DNA of 64,000 nt. It comes from Lineus longissimus. Taxonomy: Eukaryota; Nemertea; Pilidiophora; Heteronemertea; Lineidae. This document shows positions 34,185-46,037 of this stretch, one piece after another. The position numbers were made by a program, and so were the translations under genes. Where the stretch lies: the NCBI RefSeq assembly GCF_910592395.1, contig NC_088322.1:5019431-5083430 (forward strand), written 5' to 3'. A model generated the notes under the pieces. The model saw only the letters and a list, made by a program, of their open reading frames with translations. It made no database searches and was not told where the DNA came from. Position 1 is the first letter of the stretch. The number at the start of each line of letters is the position of its first letter.

Positions 34185-35223
34185 CGTCGTCCGTTAGCAG
34201 GGCACGTTTCGTAACTGTTAGAGCTATTGAGTTGAAACTTGGTACACATGTACCCTTATGTAATGACACCTTGGAGACCAAGTTTCGGTCCGATTCGTTT
34301 TATGGTTTGGCCACCAGGGGGCCAAACGTTAAAAGTGAAAATATGCAATATCTCCCTTAATAGTAGTCGGGAAATTTTGAAAAAAATATGGTAGGTACTT
34401 CTAGCAAAGGTGCATCATATATCCTCCGGGTTTTTGATTTGACCTCCTTTTCAAGGTCACAGAGGTCAAATGGTGTAAATTGGCCATTAGGATGTAACGA
34501 TGGCACGTTTCTAAACTGCAATGACTATTGATACCAAATTTGGTACACATTTACCCCTTAGTCAGGTGATCTCAGGTACCGAAGTTTGGTCCAATATGAT
34601 TCACCACTTGACCACCAGGTGGCAAAATCCAAAAACCTTAAAAATGTGATTATTCCTTAACTTCTTGCCCGATTGCCACTAATTTGATATCATGGGTACA
34701 TCTAACCACCATACAGTATATGTCACACAGGTTTTTAATTTGACCTTCTTGTCAAGGTCACAGAGGTCAAATGGCGTAAATTCGCCGTCAGGCCGTAACT
34801 ATGGCACGTTTCTTAACTGCAATGACTATTGATCACAAATTAAGTACACATGTACCCCTTGGTCAGGTGATCTCAGGTACCGAAGTTTGGTGCGATCTGA
34901 TTTGCCGTTTGGCCTCCAGGGAGGGGGCCAAATCCTAAATTCTTCAAAATGCCATTATTCCTAGTAATGACTTGCCCGATTGGCACCAATTTTATATCAT
35001 AGGTACATCTAATTCTAACAACCATTCAATGTGTCACCCGGGTCTTCTTTGATTTGACCTACTTTTCAAGGTCACAGAGGTCGAATGTACTGTAAATTGG
35101 CCATTTTGGGGAAATTGTAATTGCTTGGACCTACATCAAACCTAACACTACATGACACAATACCATGCTCTTTATCCATCTTTCCTCCACATGAGGTGAG
35201 CACAATGGCCCTGGCCATTTCAT
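34073..35223 (+). mobile_element. Helentron-like non-autonomous element (GCTCACCTCT family), plus strand
   Basis: Best intact copy. TTTTT, 5' hairpin (arms GCTCACCTCT and AGAGGTGAGC), then (GTC)n at about 34,128-34,193, three core units, and a 3' end CATGAGGTGAGCACAATGGCC and CTGGCCATTTCAT. GCTCACCT at the 5' end and AGGTGAGC near the 3' end form a subterminal inverted repeat. Sequence-identical in large part to 29,914-31,032 and to the block preceding the protease ORF. Confidence 0.8.
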
Positions 35224-35964
35224 CTAGAAATTGATGGTTTAATCCCGCCCGGACGGCTCGCTTCGATGCCATTTTCGTTGATGACGTCACAACATGAACA
35301 TTTTCGCGGTCGCGGTGGTTTACATTCAGCGATTTTATAATAAATCTAATCAAAAATGGAAAATTTGAGCTTTACATTTGTGATCAACAATTAAAAACGG
35401 ACGTATTTCCGCAAAGTTGTAAATCACATCATAGTATCACTTTAACTGAAGAACCAGATGTCTGACAGACTTCAAACTTTTGTGGTGTAATGGCCTATGG
35501 TAGGGGAAGTTCCCTACTGGTTTTGGGCGCGATCCAAAATCCAATATGGCCACCAGCCGCCAACTTAGATTTTTGTATTCCGATCGTTAACTGAAGAACT
35601 AGAGGTCCGACAGTCTTCAAACTTTTGTGGTGTAATGGTCTTCAGTAGGGGAGGTTCCTTATCGATTTTGGGCGCAATCCGAAATCCAAAATGGCCGTCA
35701 GTTGGCACTTGTACGGCACGGGAGCTGATATTTCTGTGGTATGATCGCCTATGGTAAGGGAGGTGCTGTATAATTTTCTGACCCCTCCTGATATCCAATA
35801 TGGCCCCAGGCCGCCATCTTGTTATGTTTTAATCATGAATTAATCAAAAATGGGCTTGCCAGCTGCTGTTGGTTGAAGACCAAAGACCTTTCTCCACATT
35901 TGGATTTCATGCCGCGTAATCGCCAATATGCAAAATGCATTTCATCATCATCATCATCATCATT

Positions 35965-36427
35965 ATGCCCCAGCTCAACGAAGTTGAGGTGGGGCATTAT
36001 GTTTTCAGCTGGTTTCCCTGTCCGCTGCCGCAACCTATTCCGGATTATAACTCAAGAACCGGTGGCCAGATTGATCTGTAATTTCTTTAGTGAATTGGGG
36101 TGGATGGGGCAAGGGTCCCTATCGATTTTGGTTGTGCTCCAAAATTCAATATGGCCACCAATAGGCCATCTTGGATTTCCCATTCCGGATTATAACTCAA
36201 GAACAGGTATCCCGATTGATCTCTAAATTCGATGGTTTAATAGGGTGGATGGGGGAGGTTCCCTATCGATTTTGGTCGCGCTCCGAAATTCAATATGGCC
36301 AGCGAGAGGCCACCATTCTTTTACAACACATAACTTCAAAACCAGTTTAGTGACAGGTCTGTGGACAGTGATGCCCACGGAGCGGGGGCATACATTGCGA
36401 TTCGCCTCGATCGCGTTATATCTAGTT
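35965..36427 (+). mobile_element. Small Helentron-like element with ~145-bp core units
   Basis: The 5' hairpin has arms ATGCCCCAGCTCAAC and GTTGAGGTGGGGCAT (35,965-35,997). Two core units contain TCCCTATCGATTTTGGT, related to the 145-bp array. The 3' end has GGGGGCATACATTGCG, a weak hairpin (GCGATT/GATCGC) and ends ATCTAGTT. Preceded by a (CAT)n run. Confidence 0.55.
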
Positions 36428-36774
36428 AATCGAAGGTGGCTGATGGACAGAAATTATGATGTGTTTACACACATTATGACATGTCGAGAAGATTTTGCAA
36501 TAACGGGCACCTTTTACTAGAGAGATTATTTGCTCTCTGAGTTCCAAAGTAGCTCACGTCATTCAACGCAACATCACAAGCAAATACCGATCAGCCAACA
36601 GGTTTAAAGTTTCTACGCTAGATGTCAACACAGAGAAAACTAAGACCTGCAAGGCGGGAACTTCAAATCCACCTATCGGACGATTTGGCATAACTTCTCT
36701 ATTGCGGACACCTCTCTATTGCGGACACCTGGGCCCAGTCCCATGGGTGTCCGCAATAGAAAGGTTGTACTGTA

Positions 36775-37289
36775 TATTCACTCCAATAATTAGAACCTTT
36801 TCCTTTGAGAATGCTAAATTGTAAAATAGAACGTTATTGACAAACCTGGTGTTTTTCGCCAAAATTCATGCATGCACGTTTTATATGTTTATTGCAATTT
36901 ATTTCTAATTTTTGAAGATCATTTCGGCGTGTTCATATAGAGTATTGCATCATTGATTTTCGTAAGTGCGGATCGCCTTCTAAGTACTCAATGCGGTAAA
37001 ACTTGAATCGAAGGGCTGAAACCTATATAATATTGAAACGACTACGGTAGCGTTTTGGTCCGTAAATTTTTTTTTTTAAATGACAGCTCAACCTCCGTCA
37101 TCTCCATGTTATCAAGTATGTATCCAATCATTTGCAAGAGAAGATCAAGTCCGTCAAGGTGTTTTGTTGACAATTTTCATGTTGAAATCTCGCTGTTTAC
37201 ATTTTCTGGTTCGTCCACCATATTGTATGTCATGTGACCTCAAGCTTTTTTATGGGTTAGGTTAGTTCAATACCTGGCGAATGGCAATA
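36775..37289. other. No feature recognised
   Basis: AT-rich single-copy-looking DNA with short frames only. Confidence 0.3.
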
Positions 37290-37529
37290 CTTGACTTGCC
37301 AAACTCAGCTCGACGCCGAACTGCAGCGCCACTCGCGGACAAAGATAGAACAACTCGACATTTTTTTCACCGGTTTTCTCGCTGCGCATGCGTACCAGCG
37401 GAAATCAACAAAAGATGACGCTGGTACGCATGTGCAGCAAGAAAACCGGTGAAAAAAATGTCGAGTTGTTCTATCTTTGTCCGCGAGTGGCGCTGCAGTT
37501 CGGCGTCGAGCTGAGATTGGCAAGTCAAG
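37290..37529. mobile_element. Mariner-like MITE, short palindromic copy
   Basis: Same terminal sequence (CTTGACTTGCCAAACTCAG) and TA target as 13,197-13,617, but the two ~110-bp arms are separated by only a few bases. The element is almost a perfect hairpin. Confidence 0.8.
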
Positions 37530-39305
37530 TATTGGCAATGGCGATGTGCCAAAAGTATATCAAGCTATAAAACAGTACCTAAGTTCCAGTGGCCTGTGGT
37601 CTTACCAATCCAATTGTGAACCTGAGGCCGATAGGCCTTGGCCGATAGGCTTGTTTCTGGTAATATCGTCCATTTCTTGTAGAATTTGGGTGGCTTACTG
37701 ACTCATCTCTCTTAATGAATTGCAGAAAAATGGTTGATGCTTGTAGTACTGGATATTGCTAACTGGTAGTAAGGTTTTTCTTATTTACTTGACTAATGTC
37801 CACTTGATTTTGCTAACTGTAAGCGAGTTTTTTTGGGGGAAAAAATTTCTTTTGAATTTTTTTTTATAGCCTCTTAGAAATTTTACCACGATAGGTTCGA
37901 AAAAAACAAAAAATCTCTGAAAAAAATTTTGATTTTATTTTTTTTCTGGCAGCCTCTCAAAAAGTTCAGATTAAAAGGTTTGCTAAACAAAAATAAATAA
38001 AAAACTCTCGCCCAATGACCCACACCACTACCTTTGTGACCCGTCTGCCAAGTGTCTTGCCCTAGGACCCACAACTCATACTTAGTTACCCTCCTGCATG
38101 CCAAGTGTTTTGCCAAAGGATCCATTCCCAACTACCAACATAAGCACATGTTCTCGGCTCCCAATTCCGTCTCGGATATCAAAATGTTGACAGCACCCAG
38201 GAGGTGGAGAGCGATGACTCTTAGTCCAGACTTTCCCAGTTCATTCCAGAGTTTTGTCATCCACAGTTTTCCAATACCCTTAACCCGGCGGCGACATACA
38301 TGGGTAGAACGGTTTGCCTATCATGCCATAGGTTATTCCAACTCACTACTCAGGCCTTTTCAAGCTCATTTCTCTACTTTGTAATCCTTTTGGTGAAAAT
38401 TACAAGTCAAAAGTTTTGCAGCGATGCTGTATGGTAAAAAAGTCGTTTCCATCAAAGTGTGGCCTAACTGGGAGATATGGTGGCTGGGAAAGGCCACGCA
38501 TAACACAAAGCAACAAACATTATCATACCTCATTAGTATGTCGGCCAATCACCTAGCGTCATTTGCTGTCACGTGCCATTCGATAATTTTTACTATTCTA
38601 TGGCATTATTAGCTACACTGGATTCCAGCGGAGCTTATGGTTTGTACTGGAGCTGGCCGAAAATAGTTCCAGCAAAATAGTTGCATTTTCATCCGAATTT
38701 GCTGTAGCTGGGCCAGAAAATGTGCCAGGATACCAATATTTTGAACTCTTGTTTCGATAGGATTATAGCTATTCACAGCAGAAAGACTAAACGCCCCGTA
38801 ATTGGCAGTAATTGGCAGATTTTAAGCTTGAAATTGTCGTCTGGTCAAAAGTGGCAAAACGGCCTCGTTCCTACCTGTCTCTGTAATGTACTGAACGCGC
38901 TACACATAAGGCATTGCCCTAAGGCATTGCAGCCGAGGCTGATAAAGTGATAGCCATTTTGCGAATGTATATAGAGTGAGTCACGTTCACTTCAAAACAT
39001 AGTTCCAATCTAAATTTTTCATAACGAGCAGTTAGAAAGTGGCTATTCCCTATATTTTGATTCTCAATGTCAACATGTCGTTTTGTGGGGTTATATTGTT
39101 TAATTCTTATCAATATTGCCGATAAAAGACACGTAGAGAAACACAGATTCATGCGCTCAGTTCATCTACCATGTTTACGTACGGTAGACGTTTTGACAGA
39201 AAACCAGGGTGAGTTTTCTCGTATTTTCTCTTGATTTGCGAGGTACAATTGGCCATGACAACTGTTATTTGAAAAGTCATAGTATAGAATGAATTCCGTA
39301 GCTTG
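37530..39305. other. No feature recognised
   Basis: Contains A/T homopolymer runs (37,825-37,990) and short frames without recognisable domains. Confidence 0.3.
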
Positions 39306-39361
39306 TTGGCTCACCGTAGGGGAGTCTATACGATACCGCAGTGTCCGTCGTCCGTCGTCGT

Positions 39362-39414
<53 letters not shown>

Positions 39415-41002
39415 CGTCGTATCCTAGTTCAAAAACAGTGGCACGTTTTTTAACCGCTAGGCCTATGAACTTAAAACTTTGTACACATGACCCCCTAGGT
39501 CAGATGACCCGTGACACTAAATTTCTGTCCGATCTGATTCTCTACTTGGCCACCAGGGGGCCAAATGTGGATATCTAAAAAGTGTGATATCTCGCTTATT
39601 AGTGACTTGTTTTTGATAAAACTTTTGTGGTAGGTACTCATAGCAAGGATACATCATATATCTTACGGGTTTTTAATTTGATCTACTTTTCAAGGTCGCA
39701 GAGGTCAAATGGCGTGAATTGGCCGTTTGAGTGTAACTATGGCACGTTTCTCAACCACCAAAGCTATGAGCTTGAAACTTGGTACATATAACCCCCTATA
39801 TAAGATAACCTCTGGTGCTGAATTTCAGCCTGATCTGATTCTTGACTTTGCCACCAGGGGGCCAAAACAGAAAAAGTAAGAAGTACAATAGCCTGCTTAT
39901 TAGCAAATTGTTTTTGATGAAATTTTTATGGCAGGGACCCCTAGCAAGGTTACCTCAGATGTTGCACGATTTTTCGGATTTGACCTACTTTTTAAGGTCG
40001 CAGAGGTCAAATGGCGTAAATTTGCTGTTTGAGTGTAACTATGGCACGTTTCTCAACCGCAACAGTTATGAACTTGAAACTTTGAACAAATGACCCCCTA
40101 GGTCAGTTGACCTTTTACACTGAATTTTGGTCGGTCTGATTATTGACTTGGCCACCAGGGGGCCCAAACTCAAAACTCAAAAAGTGTGATTTCTCGCTTA
40201 TTACTGATATGTTTTTGATAAAAGTTTCATGGTAGGTACTCCCAGCAAGGATACATCACATATCTTACAGGTTTTTGATTTGACCCACCTTTCAAGTTCA
40301 CAGAGGTCAAAGTTGAAAACTTTACTGTTCTTGGTACGTTTTGTCGTTGTTCAATGTAAAGAGTTTTAATTTTGTGTAATGATGCATCTAAGAAGCCACT
40401 ATTTGTATGCCAAGTTTCAGCCAGATCGGAATTCAAATATGGCCGAAATTGCATGTTTTGTGGGTTTTTCCTCGTATTGTGGCAATCCAAAGGTCGTGAG
40501 TTCAAACCCCGGTCAAGGACAGCCAAAAATATTTTTATTTTTCATCTTTTCCTTTTTTCTTTTCTGAGTTCTATCTTACATTTTCTTCATTTTTTGATTT
40601 ATTTGGTGCCATAGATTTAATTAGGCGGCCATCTTGGTAATCGTTTTTTGCCGATTGCTGTAGTGTAACGAGTGATGAAATTGTTATGGTCAGGTGGATG
40701 TGTCTACATCACATATCACCCTGGTTTGTTATTTGACCTACCTGTCAGGGTCACTGAGGTCAAAGTTAAAAATATATTCACCGTGACCATTGTCATGGAG
40801 TGGCACGTTTCTTCACTATCATTTTCACCTAGACTCTACAAGCTTGGAACCACAAGTCTCGGATTCACCACTTGGCCAGGGCCGGCTCTGAACTGGTCAC
40901 AGATGCATGTATAAATTTTGAGAGGCCTACATACTGTAGCACTTTCTGTAACTGTCTACTAAAAATACTTACGGTGAGCACAATGGCCCCTGGCCGTTTC
41001 AT
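39306..41002 (+). mobile_element. Helentron-like non-autonomous element with long (GTC)n
   Basis: Begins TTGGCTCACCGTAGGGGAGT, then a long (GTC)n (about 39,346-39,420). About four core units follow, with GGCACGTTTCTCAACC, GGCCACCAGGGGGCC and AAGGTCGCAGAGGTCA variants. It ends ACGGTGAGCACAATGGCCCC then TGGCCGTTTCAT. Closest relative: 22,107-23,513. At about 40,490-40,520 a tRNA-like B-box sequence (GAGTTCAAACCCCGG) suggests a SINE fragment between core units. Confidence 0.7.
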
Positions 41003-42077
41003 TTACATAGGAAGTGTTACCGTTTTTGGCTTTCTGTCTCGTTAAACTTGCTCAGTAATTGAGTCGAAGTCGAAAATCAAAACACACATAAACGCCATAG
41101 TACATTTTATACACAAAACGGTGTTGCAAAAAATTCTTCCCAGAATGAAAAAATCGTAATACTTCACAATTATCTATTACACATAAATATAACAACTACA
41201 GGAGAATGACTTTGAAATCCAGACAAAACTTTGTTATAAGAATAGCCTCTTTGTATTTATAAACATCATCGACGTAATCAAAACAAACCCGAACGCTAGA
41301 TGAACAAACATGGCAGACCGCTTCACGAGAAGTTGACGTTTTCTCATGTTTCTTGTCAAAATAACAGTGGTTAGGAGATTTTCTTAGAGGAGTGATAGGT
41401 CACTCCCCTGGGATATCCCACAGGAGCCATTTTTTTCACTCCAGTAAGCTCTTGCCGCAGGAGCTATTTTTGTACTCTAGTAAGCTCTTGCCGCAGGAGC
41501 TATTTTTTCACTCCAGTAAACTCTTGCCGCAGGAGCTATTATGCATGTTGCGGGAGGCATTATATCCCTTGGCTATGATTTAAATAAATAATAGCTATCT
41601 TCAGTAATTCTTGACTTTTCTTGTATTCTTGATCTTTCTCAGCCAAAGGGTCATGTACTGAGACGGGACAAAGATTGGCGGCCAAATACACCAATGAGAG
41701 CCTACAATATGGTAATGTTGGTTCCTCTCTTGACAGTGACAGTCTGTGTGGCATAACCATACTCCATGGCATGCTGCTTTTACTCTGGAACAGGAATGAA
41801 GGAGACAAGAGAAAATGGATTTGCATCAAAAACTATGTTTATTTTAAACTAAAAATGAAACAGCAGAACAGGAACATAAGAAATGGTTGGTGATGCCATG
41901 TTGATCACAGAAAAATGAATACAATCAAAAAAGAATTACTACACACCTAACCAGAACAGAGTATATCTAGTATAAAGTATCTTAAACCATTGTCCTTGCT
42001 CTTGACTAGTGAAAATATATCTAACCATCGCCTACCTTATACAGATGGCATCTGATCATGCACTGCAGTCAGTACTA
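41003..42077. other. Mostly unassigned; short 46-bp tandem repeat at 41,425-41,540
   Basis: Three to four units of CTCTTGCCGCAGGAGCTATT are spaced about 46 bp apart. No gene, terminal repeat or RNA recognised otherwise. Confidence 0.5.
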
Positions 42078-42908
42078 CAGTAGAACCTACCTTAGCGGAC
42101 ACCTCTGCCAGGCGGACACCTCTACATTACGGACACGTCCAGCCAGTCCCGATTTTTTCTAAGTCATTTCCAATAACAAAAACCTCTGCACGGCGGACAC
42201 CTCTCTACTCCGAATTGCGGACTGGACGATGGCCAATTTTTGGTCCAATTCCCTCCCAATTACGGACAGTAGGCAAAAACAATGGTTTCCCACGTGCGCT
42301 TGGCGAGTTGAGTAGGCCCGACAGGTGTGATATTTGCGTAATTAATCAACGTACTTACCCCATGGCGTTGTGTTTTTGTATCCTAATTAAGCCGCAGCAT
42401 TTGTTTACTCATTTTTTCAACTAATCACATAGGCCTATTGTGTCAACGGACACTCATAAATCCACGCGGTTTTGTCAGTGTTGCGGCGAATATGCGTTAG
42501 TAGAGAAATTAGAAAAAATTAATTATTAATCAAAGGTGGCTGATGGACAGAAATTATGGTGTTTTTTCACACATTATGACATGTCGAGGAGATTTTTCAA
42601 TAAAAGGGGCACCTTTTACTTGAGAGATTATTCACTCTCTGAGTTCCAAAGTAGCTCACGTCATTCAACGCAACATTACAAGCAAATACCGATCAGCCAA
42701 CAGGTTTAAAGTTTCTACGCTAGATATCGACACAGAGAAAACCAAGAGCTGCAAGGCGGGAACTTCAAATCCACCTATCGGACGATTTAGCATAACCTCT
42801 CTATTGCGGACACCTCTCTATTGCGGACACCTCTCTATTGCGGACACCTCTCTATTGCGGACACCTGGGCCCAGTTCCATGGGTGTCCGCAATAGAGAGG
42901 TTGTACTG
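42078..42908. mobile_element. Pogo-like non-autonomous element, uninterrupted 831-bp copy
   Basis: CAGTAGAACCTACCTTAGCG at the left and AGAGGTTGTACTG at the right, flanked by TA (42076-42077, 42909-42910). Subterminal GCGGACACCTCTCTATT is repeated four times on the right. It lacks a transposase frame. It gives the empty-site reference for the swollen copy at 32.7-36.8 kb. Confidence 0.8.
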
Positions 42909-42959
42909 TATTTGGTTAAGTCATGTTGAAAAGAAGCTGGAACTTACCTAGACCTATTT

Positions 42960-45800
42960 AATATAGGCGTTACTGAGCAGAAGTAGTACCAGTAGGGTCA
43001 GCCTCAGTGTATGTATGGTCTGCATCCATAATGGAGTCCTCAACATGATCAGGGTGTGAATGGTCTGCATTAAGAATGTAGGAGAAGTCATCAACATCTG
43101 GAATCTCCAAGATCCAAATCCTCTTCTTCGTCTGTGAAGAAGAGACAGTCATCTGAAAAGAAGCACAGATTCTGCATCTGAATCGTCATCTGAAGAATCG
43201 CTGCCGCTATCATCGTCATCCAATGCGACATCTTCATCAAGTTGTCCACAGGCCCATTAAGTTCCTGTTGCTGAGGTGCTTTCAAGTCTAAGGACTCTCC
43301 CTCCTTTTCTGCATGTAGTCATCCAGAGCATTGTCAAGAATTTCATCTTTGTCTTGAGGAGTCCAGTTTTTGTCATTCATCTTGATAAGCAACAAGTTCT
43401 CAACTGTAGCATGGCTGGTAGTCAAGCGCCTGTCATTCAGCAATGAGGTTAGGTGGCTGAAGCCACTCTCAACCACCCCAGTTGTTGCTGCAATGCTGAA
43501 TGCAAGTTCCACAAGAAGACATATATTTGGAAATGACTTCCTTCTGTACTGGAGTATTTTCTTCCAGAGCGCCCTAGCAGAAGATACTGATGCATAGTAA
43601 TTTCTTACCAATATGCGCAAGTCTTTCCACTCCCGAGTAATCCTGGTCCTATCAAAACCTTCAGCTTGAAGTGGCACTTGAAAGTGGTCAGCCATTGCCT
43701 CAATCTTTGGTACATCACCTTCTGGACTTGCAGCCCAATTGGCTAGATCAACCCAACACATGTTTGGAAAGACATCCCCCTGAAATGACTGAGAATTCAG
43801 TCATTCACTCACCTCATTCAAATGCCTCTTCAATGTGACATCACCCACCTCACCAGCCTGCTGAACAAACTTCATATCATCTAATTGGACACTGGTATAC
43901 GACCTATTCTCTTCTTTTTTCCTATTGTCACCATTGTTAACAAGGTCACACTTCAATGTTGTGCCATCAACTAGTGAGAAATCAACACTGGATGACCTGA
44001 TGTGTCCATCCTCAGATAACTGAGTATCTGCTGGATCCTGTGAGAGATTATTAACTTGGCCTACCGTCATTTCTACCAGTGGCCAAACATCAAAGACAAG
44101 CAAGTGATTTTGCTCAAGTTTCAGAGACAGTTCTCCCAGAATGTCTAATAGACGTGCTTCAAGTAATTGCAATAGGCCAAGAATCTTAAATCATGAAGGC
44201 GTTTCACAATGCCCCTAACTTTAGCATTGAGCTGTTTCATTTGCTCCTCCTCATGATTTGCCTGCATGTTCTCAAGGGTGATAGCAAGGGGATCCAATTC
44301 TTGAGAAGATGATCTAGACCATGTCTTGTGTGGCTGATGAATCTTGTCCCGTGTATCTTTGGAAAAACATACACCTGGACGCCTAGGGCCTTTGCAGTTA
44401 CCTTTAGGCAACGTTTAATCTTCCCAGACCTTTTGAAGAGGTAAAACTACATGACCATGAAGTCAAACATGTCTTTGAAAGGCTTCTGTTGATTCAGGGA
44501 ATCGCCCAAGGCAAGCTCGGTCCTATGAAGAGCACAATGGATTGTCACCAACCAGCCTCTTTCTGCCTTCATCTGTGTCAGGACACCGTTGATGCGGCCA
44601 AAGTTGACACTTGCTCCATGAGCAGTAGCTCCAACCAAGTGACTGTTGTACCTAGAAGTAAGAAATGAATGATAAATTGTCATATGGTTAAAAAAAAACT
44701 AAGTCAGAATATGAACAAAGTCACCTACTTGCTTTTCGCTAATGCCTCATCTCACAACTCCACACTTTCCTCAATTAATTCTCTACACAATGCCATGCTA
44801 TATATGGCTACACCTCTGTTCAAGGACCATATGACTTACAACCACTAACTACATGAGTCGAGAAATAGAGTAAATACCTTTCTTCTGTGCACTTTAATTT
44901 CGTAATGATGGTTTCATCAATGGCTTTCTTCACATTGTCCACCGATGCATTGCCCAAGTCATCGATATTGGCTAGAGCTGCAGCGTAATAGACAGAGGTA
45001 CCATTCCTGACACAACGTATATAAACAAGTTCCTTTTCACTCCCAGTTTTTTTGGGCTGGCTTCCATCTCCTAGTGTTGAGAAATATGCACAGGTTGACA
45101 CGATCTTCGACAGCTTCTGACGAATGCTTTGGCCAATGTAGTGGACAAGCTCTCTTGCTTTCTGAGAACTCTGTACTCCTTTAATCAGTTTTACCCCATT
45201 CACTTTCTGGATTTTGACAGCAGTGATGAAAGCTAAAAGAGACAAATACCAAGTGTTACGCATGCTAGAGTACTGTAGCTAGGCCTACTGACTGACTAGT
45301 GACAAATGACAGACTACAACTTGGTTGACTAAAACTTAACAGAAGAAAATAAAATGATGATTTACCAAAGCAATGATGTTGTCAATACTAAGAAAGTTAC
45401 TAAGATCGCTGCATCGTTTTCAAGTCCCAGGAAATCGCCAAACATTCTACTTTTTTTACCTTTCATAGGGGCGCCATCTGCCGCAAGCATGTAAGCTGTT
45501 ATGAACAGCTTTCTGTACGCCTCTCTTGCCTGGTGCCGCATTAGGTCATCGATTCTTGGTTGTTTTGGAAGTGTTGCCCCATCTGCTTGCTTTGAAGCAT
45601 TACCAGTACCAGCAGTCCGACTAGCAGCTGTCGTCCACGACAGAAATGTTTGGCAATATTGATTGATATTGCCAGTCTTGCACAGGAACACGATTTCACC
45701 TTCGCGGTCTCTGAGGGAAAGCACAGCACAGATCACTAACCTGCAATGCATTGAGCGAGAATGTAAACAATAGCTATCCAAGCTAAAGATGCACACCCGT
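42960..45800 (-). CDS. hAT-derived transposase gene of the ZNF862/KIAA1586 type, multi-exon
   Basis: Coding pieces appear in the expected order on the minus strand. (a) 45,366-45,796: QAREAYRKLFITAYMLAADGAPMK. (b) 44,873-45,232: SSQKARELVHYIGQSI, STLGDGSQPKKTGSEKEL and VYIRCVRNGTSVYY. (c) about 44,450-44,655: VGATAHGASVNFGRINGV and LVTIHCALHRTELALGD. (d) about 44,160-44,425, another frame: VFPKIHGTRFISHTRHGL. (e) 43,801-44,172. (f) 43,288-43,761: the hAT C-terminal dimerisation region, with VELAFSIAATTGVVESGFSH and LTTSHATVENLLLIKM. An acidic tail follows to about 42,970. These match the ribonuclease-H-like core of hAT proteins, including the DGS and CxxH blocks. Acceptor-like TTTTAG precedes piece (b) and GTAAAT follows (a), but the phases of that pair do not join, so exact junctions are uncertain. 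It may be a domesticated gene or a decaying transposon; no terminal repeats were found. Confidence 0.65.
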
Positions 45801-46037
45801 CGCTCATTGGCTTACGGAAATTAACGATCTGTAAGGAAGCCAATCAAATCGACTTTAACAGAAACGCCTTCGGGAAATTCTGTCGCTTTTCACACAATGT
45901 CGGTTGCGCTGCTGAATGGTTTTACGGGCGGTTTTAATTATTTATTTATTTATTTATTTATTTAAACCTCCAAACAGGAGAACAATGACAAGTACAATAG
46001 ATACATAAAAGTTCAACAAATATAAAATAGTACATGA

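Larger units (their letters stand above)
32672..36772. mobile_element. Pogo-like (Tc1/mariner superfamily) non-autonomous element, swollen by later insertions
   Basis: The ends CAGTAGAACCTCCCTTAGCG and its counterpart (ending AGGTTGTACTG) are flanked by TA (32670-32671, 36773-36774). Subterminal repeats GCGGACACCTCTCTATT are visible. The uninterrupted sister at 42,078-42,908 shows that everything between about 32,900 and 36,427 was inserted later. The termini resemble those of pogo/Tigger elements. Confidence 0.75.

Noticed and set aside
34061-34360. Arg-rich and Asp-rich frames at (GTC)n/(ACG)n tracts (also 3555-3749, 30757-31008, 39303-39578, 62767-62973)
   Set aside because: They are microsatellite translations at the 5' ends of Helentron-like elements.
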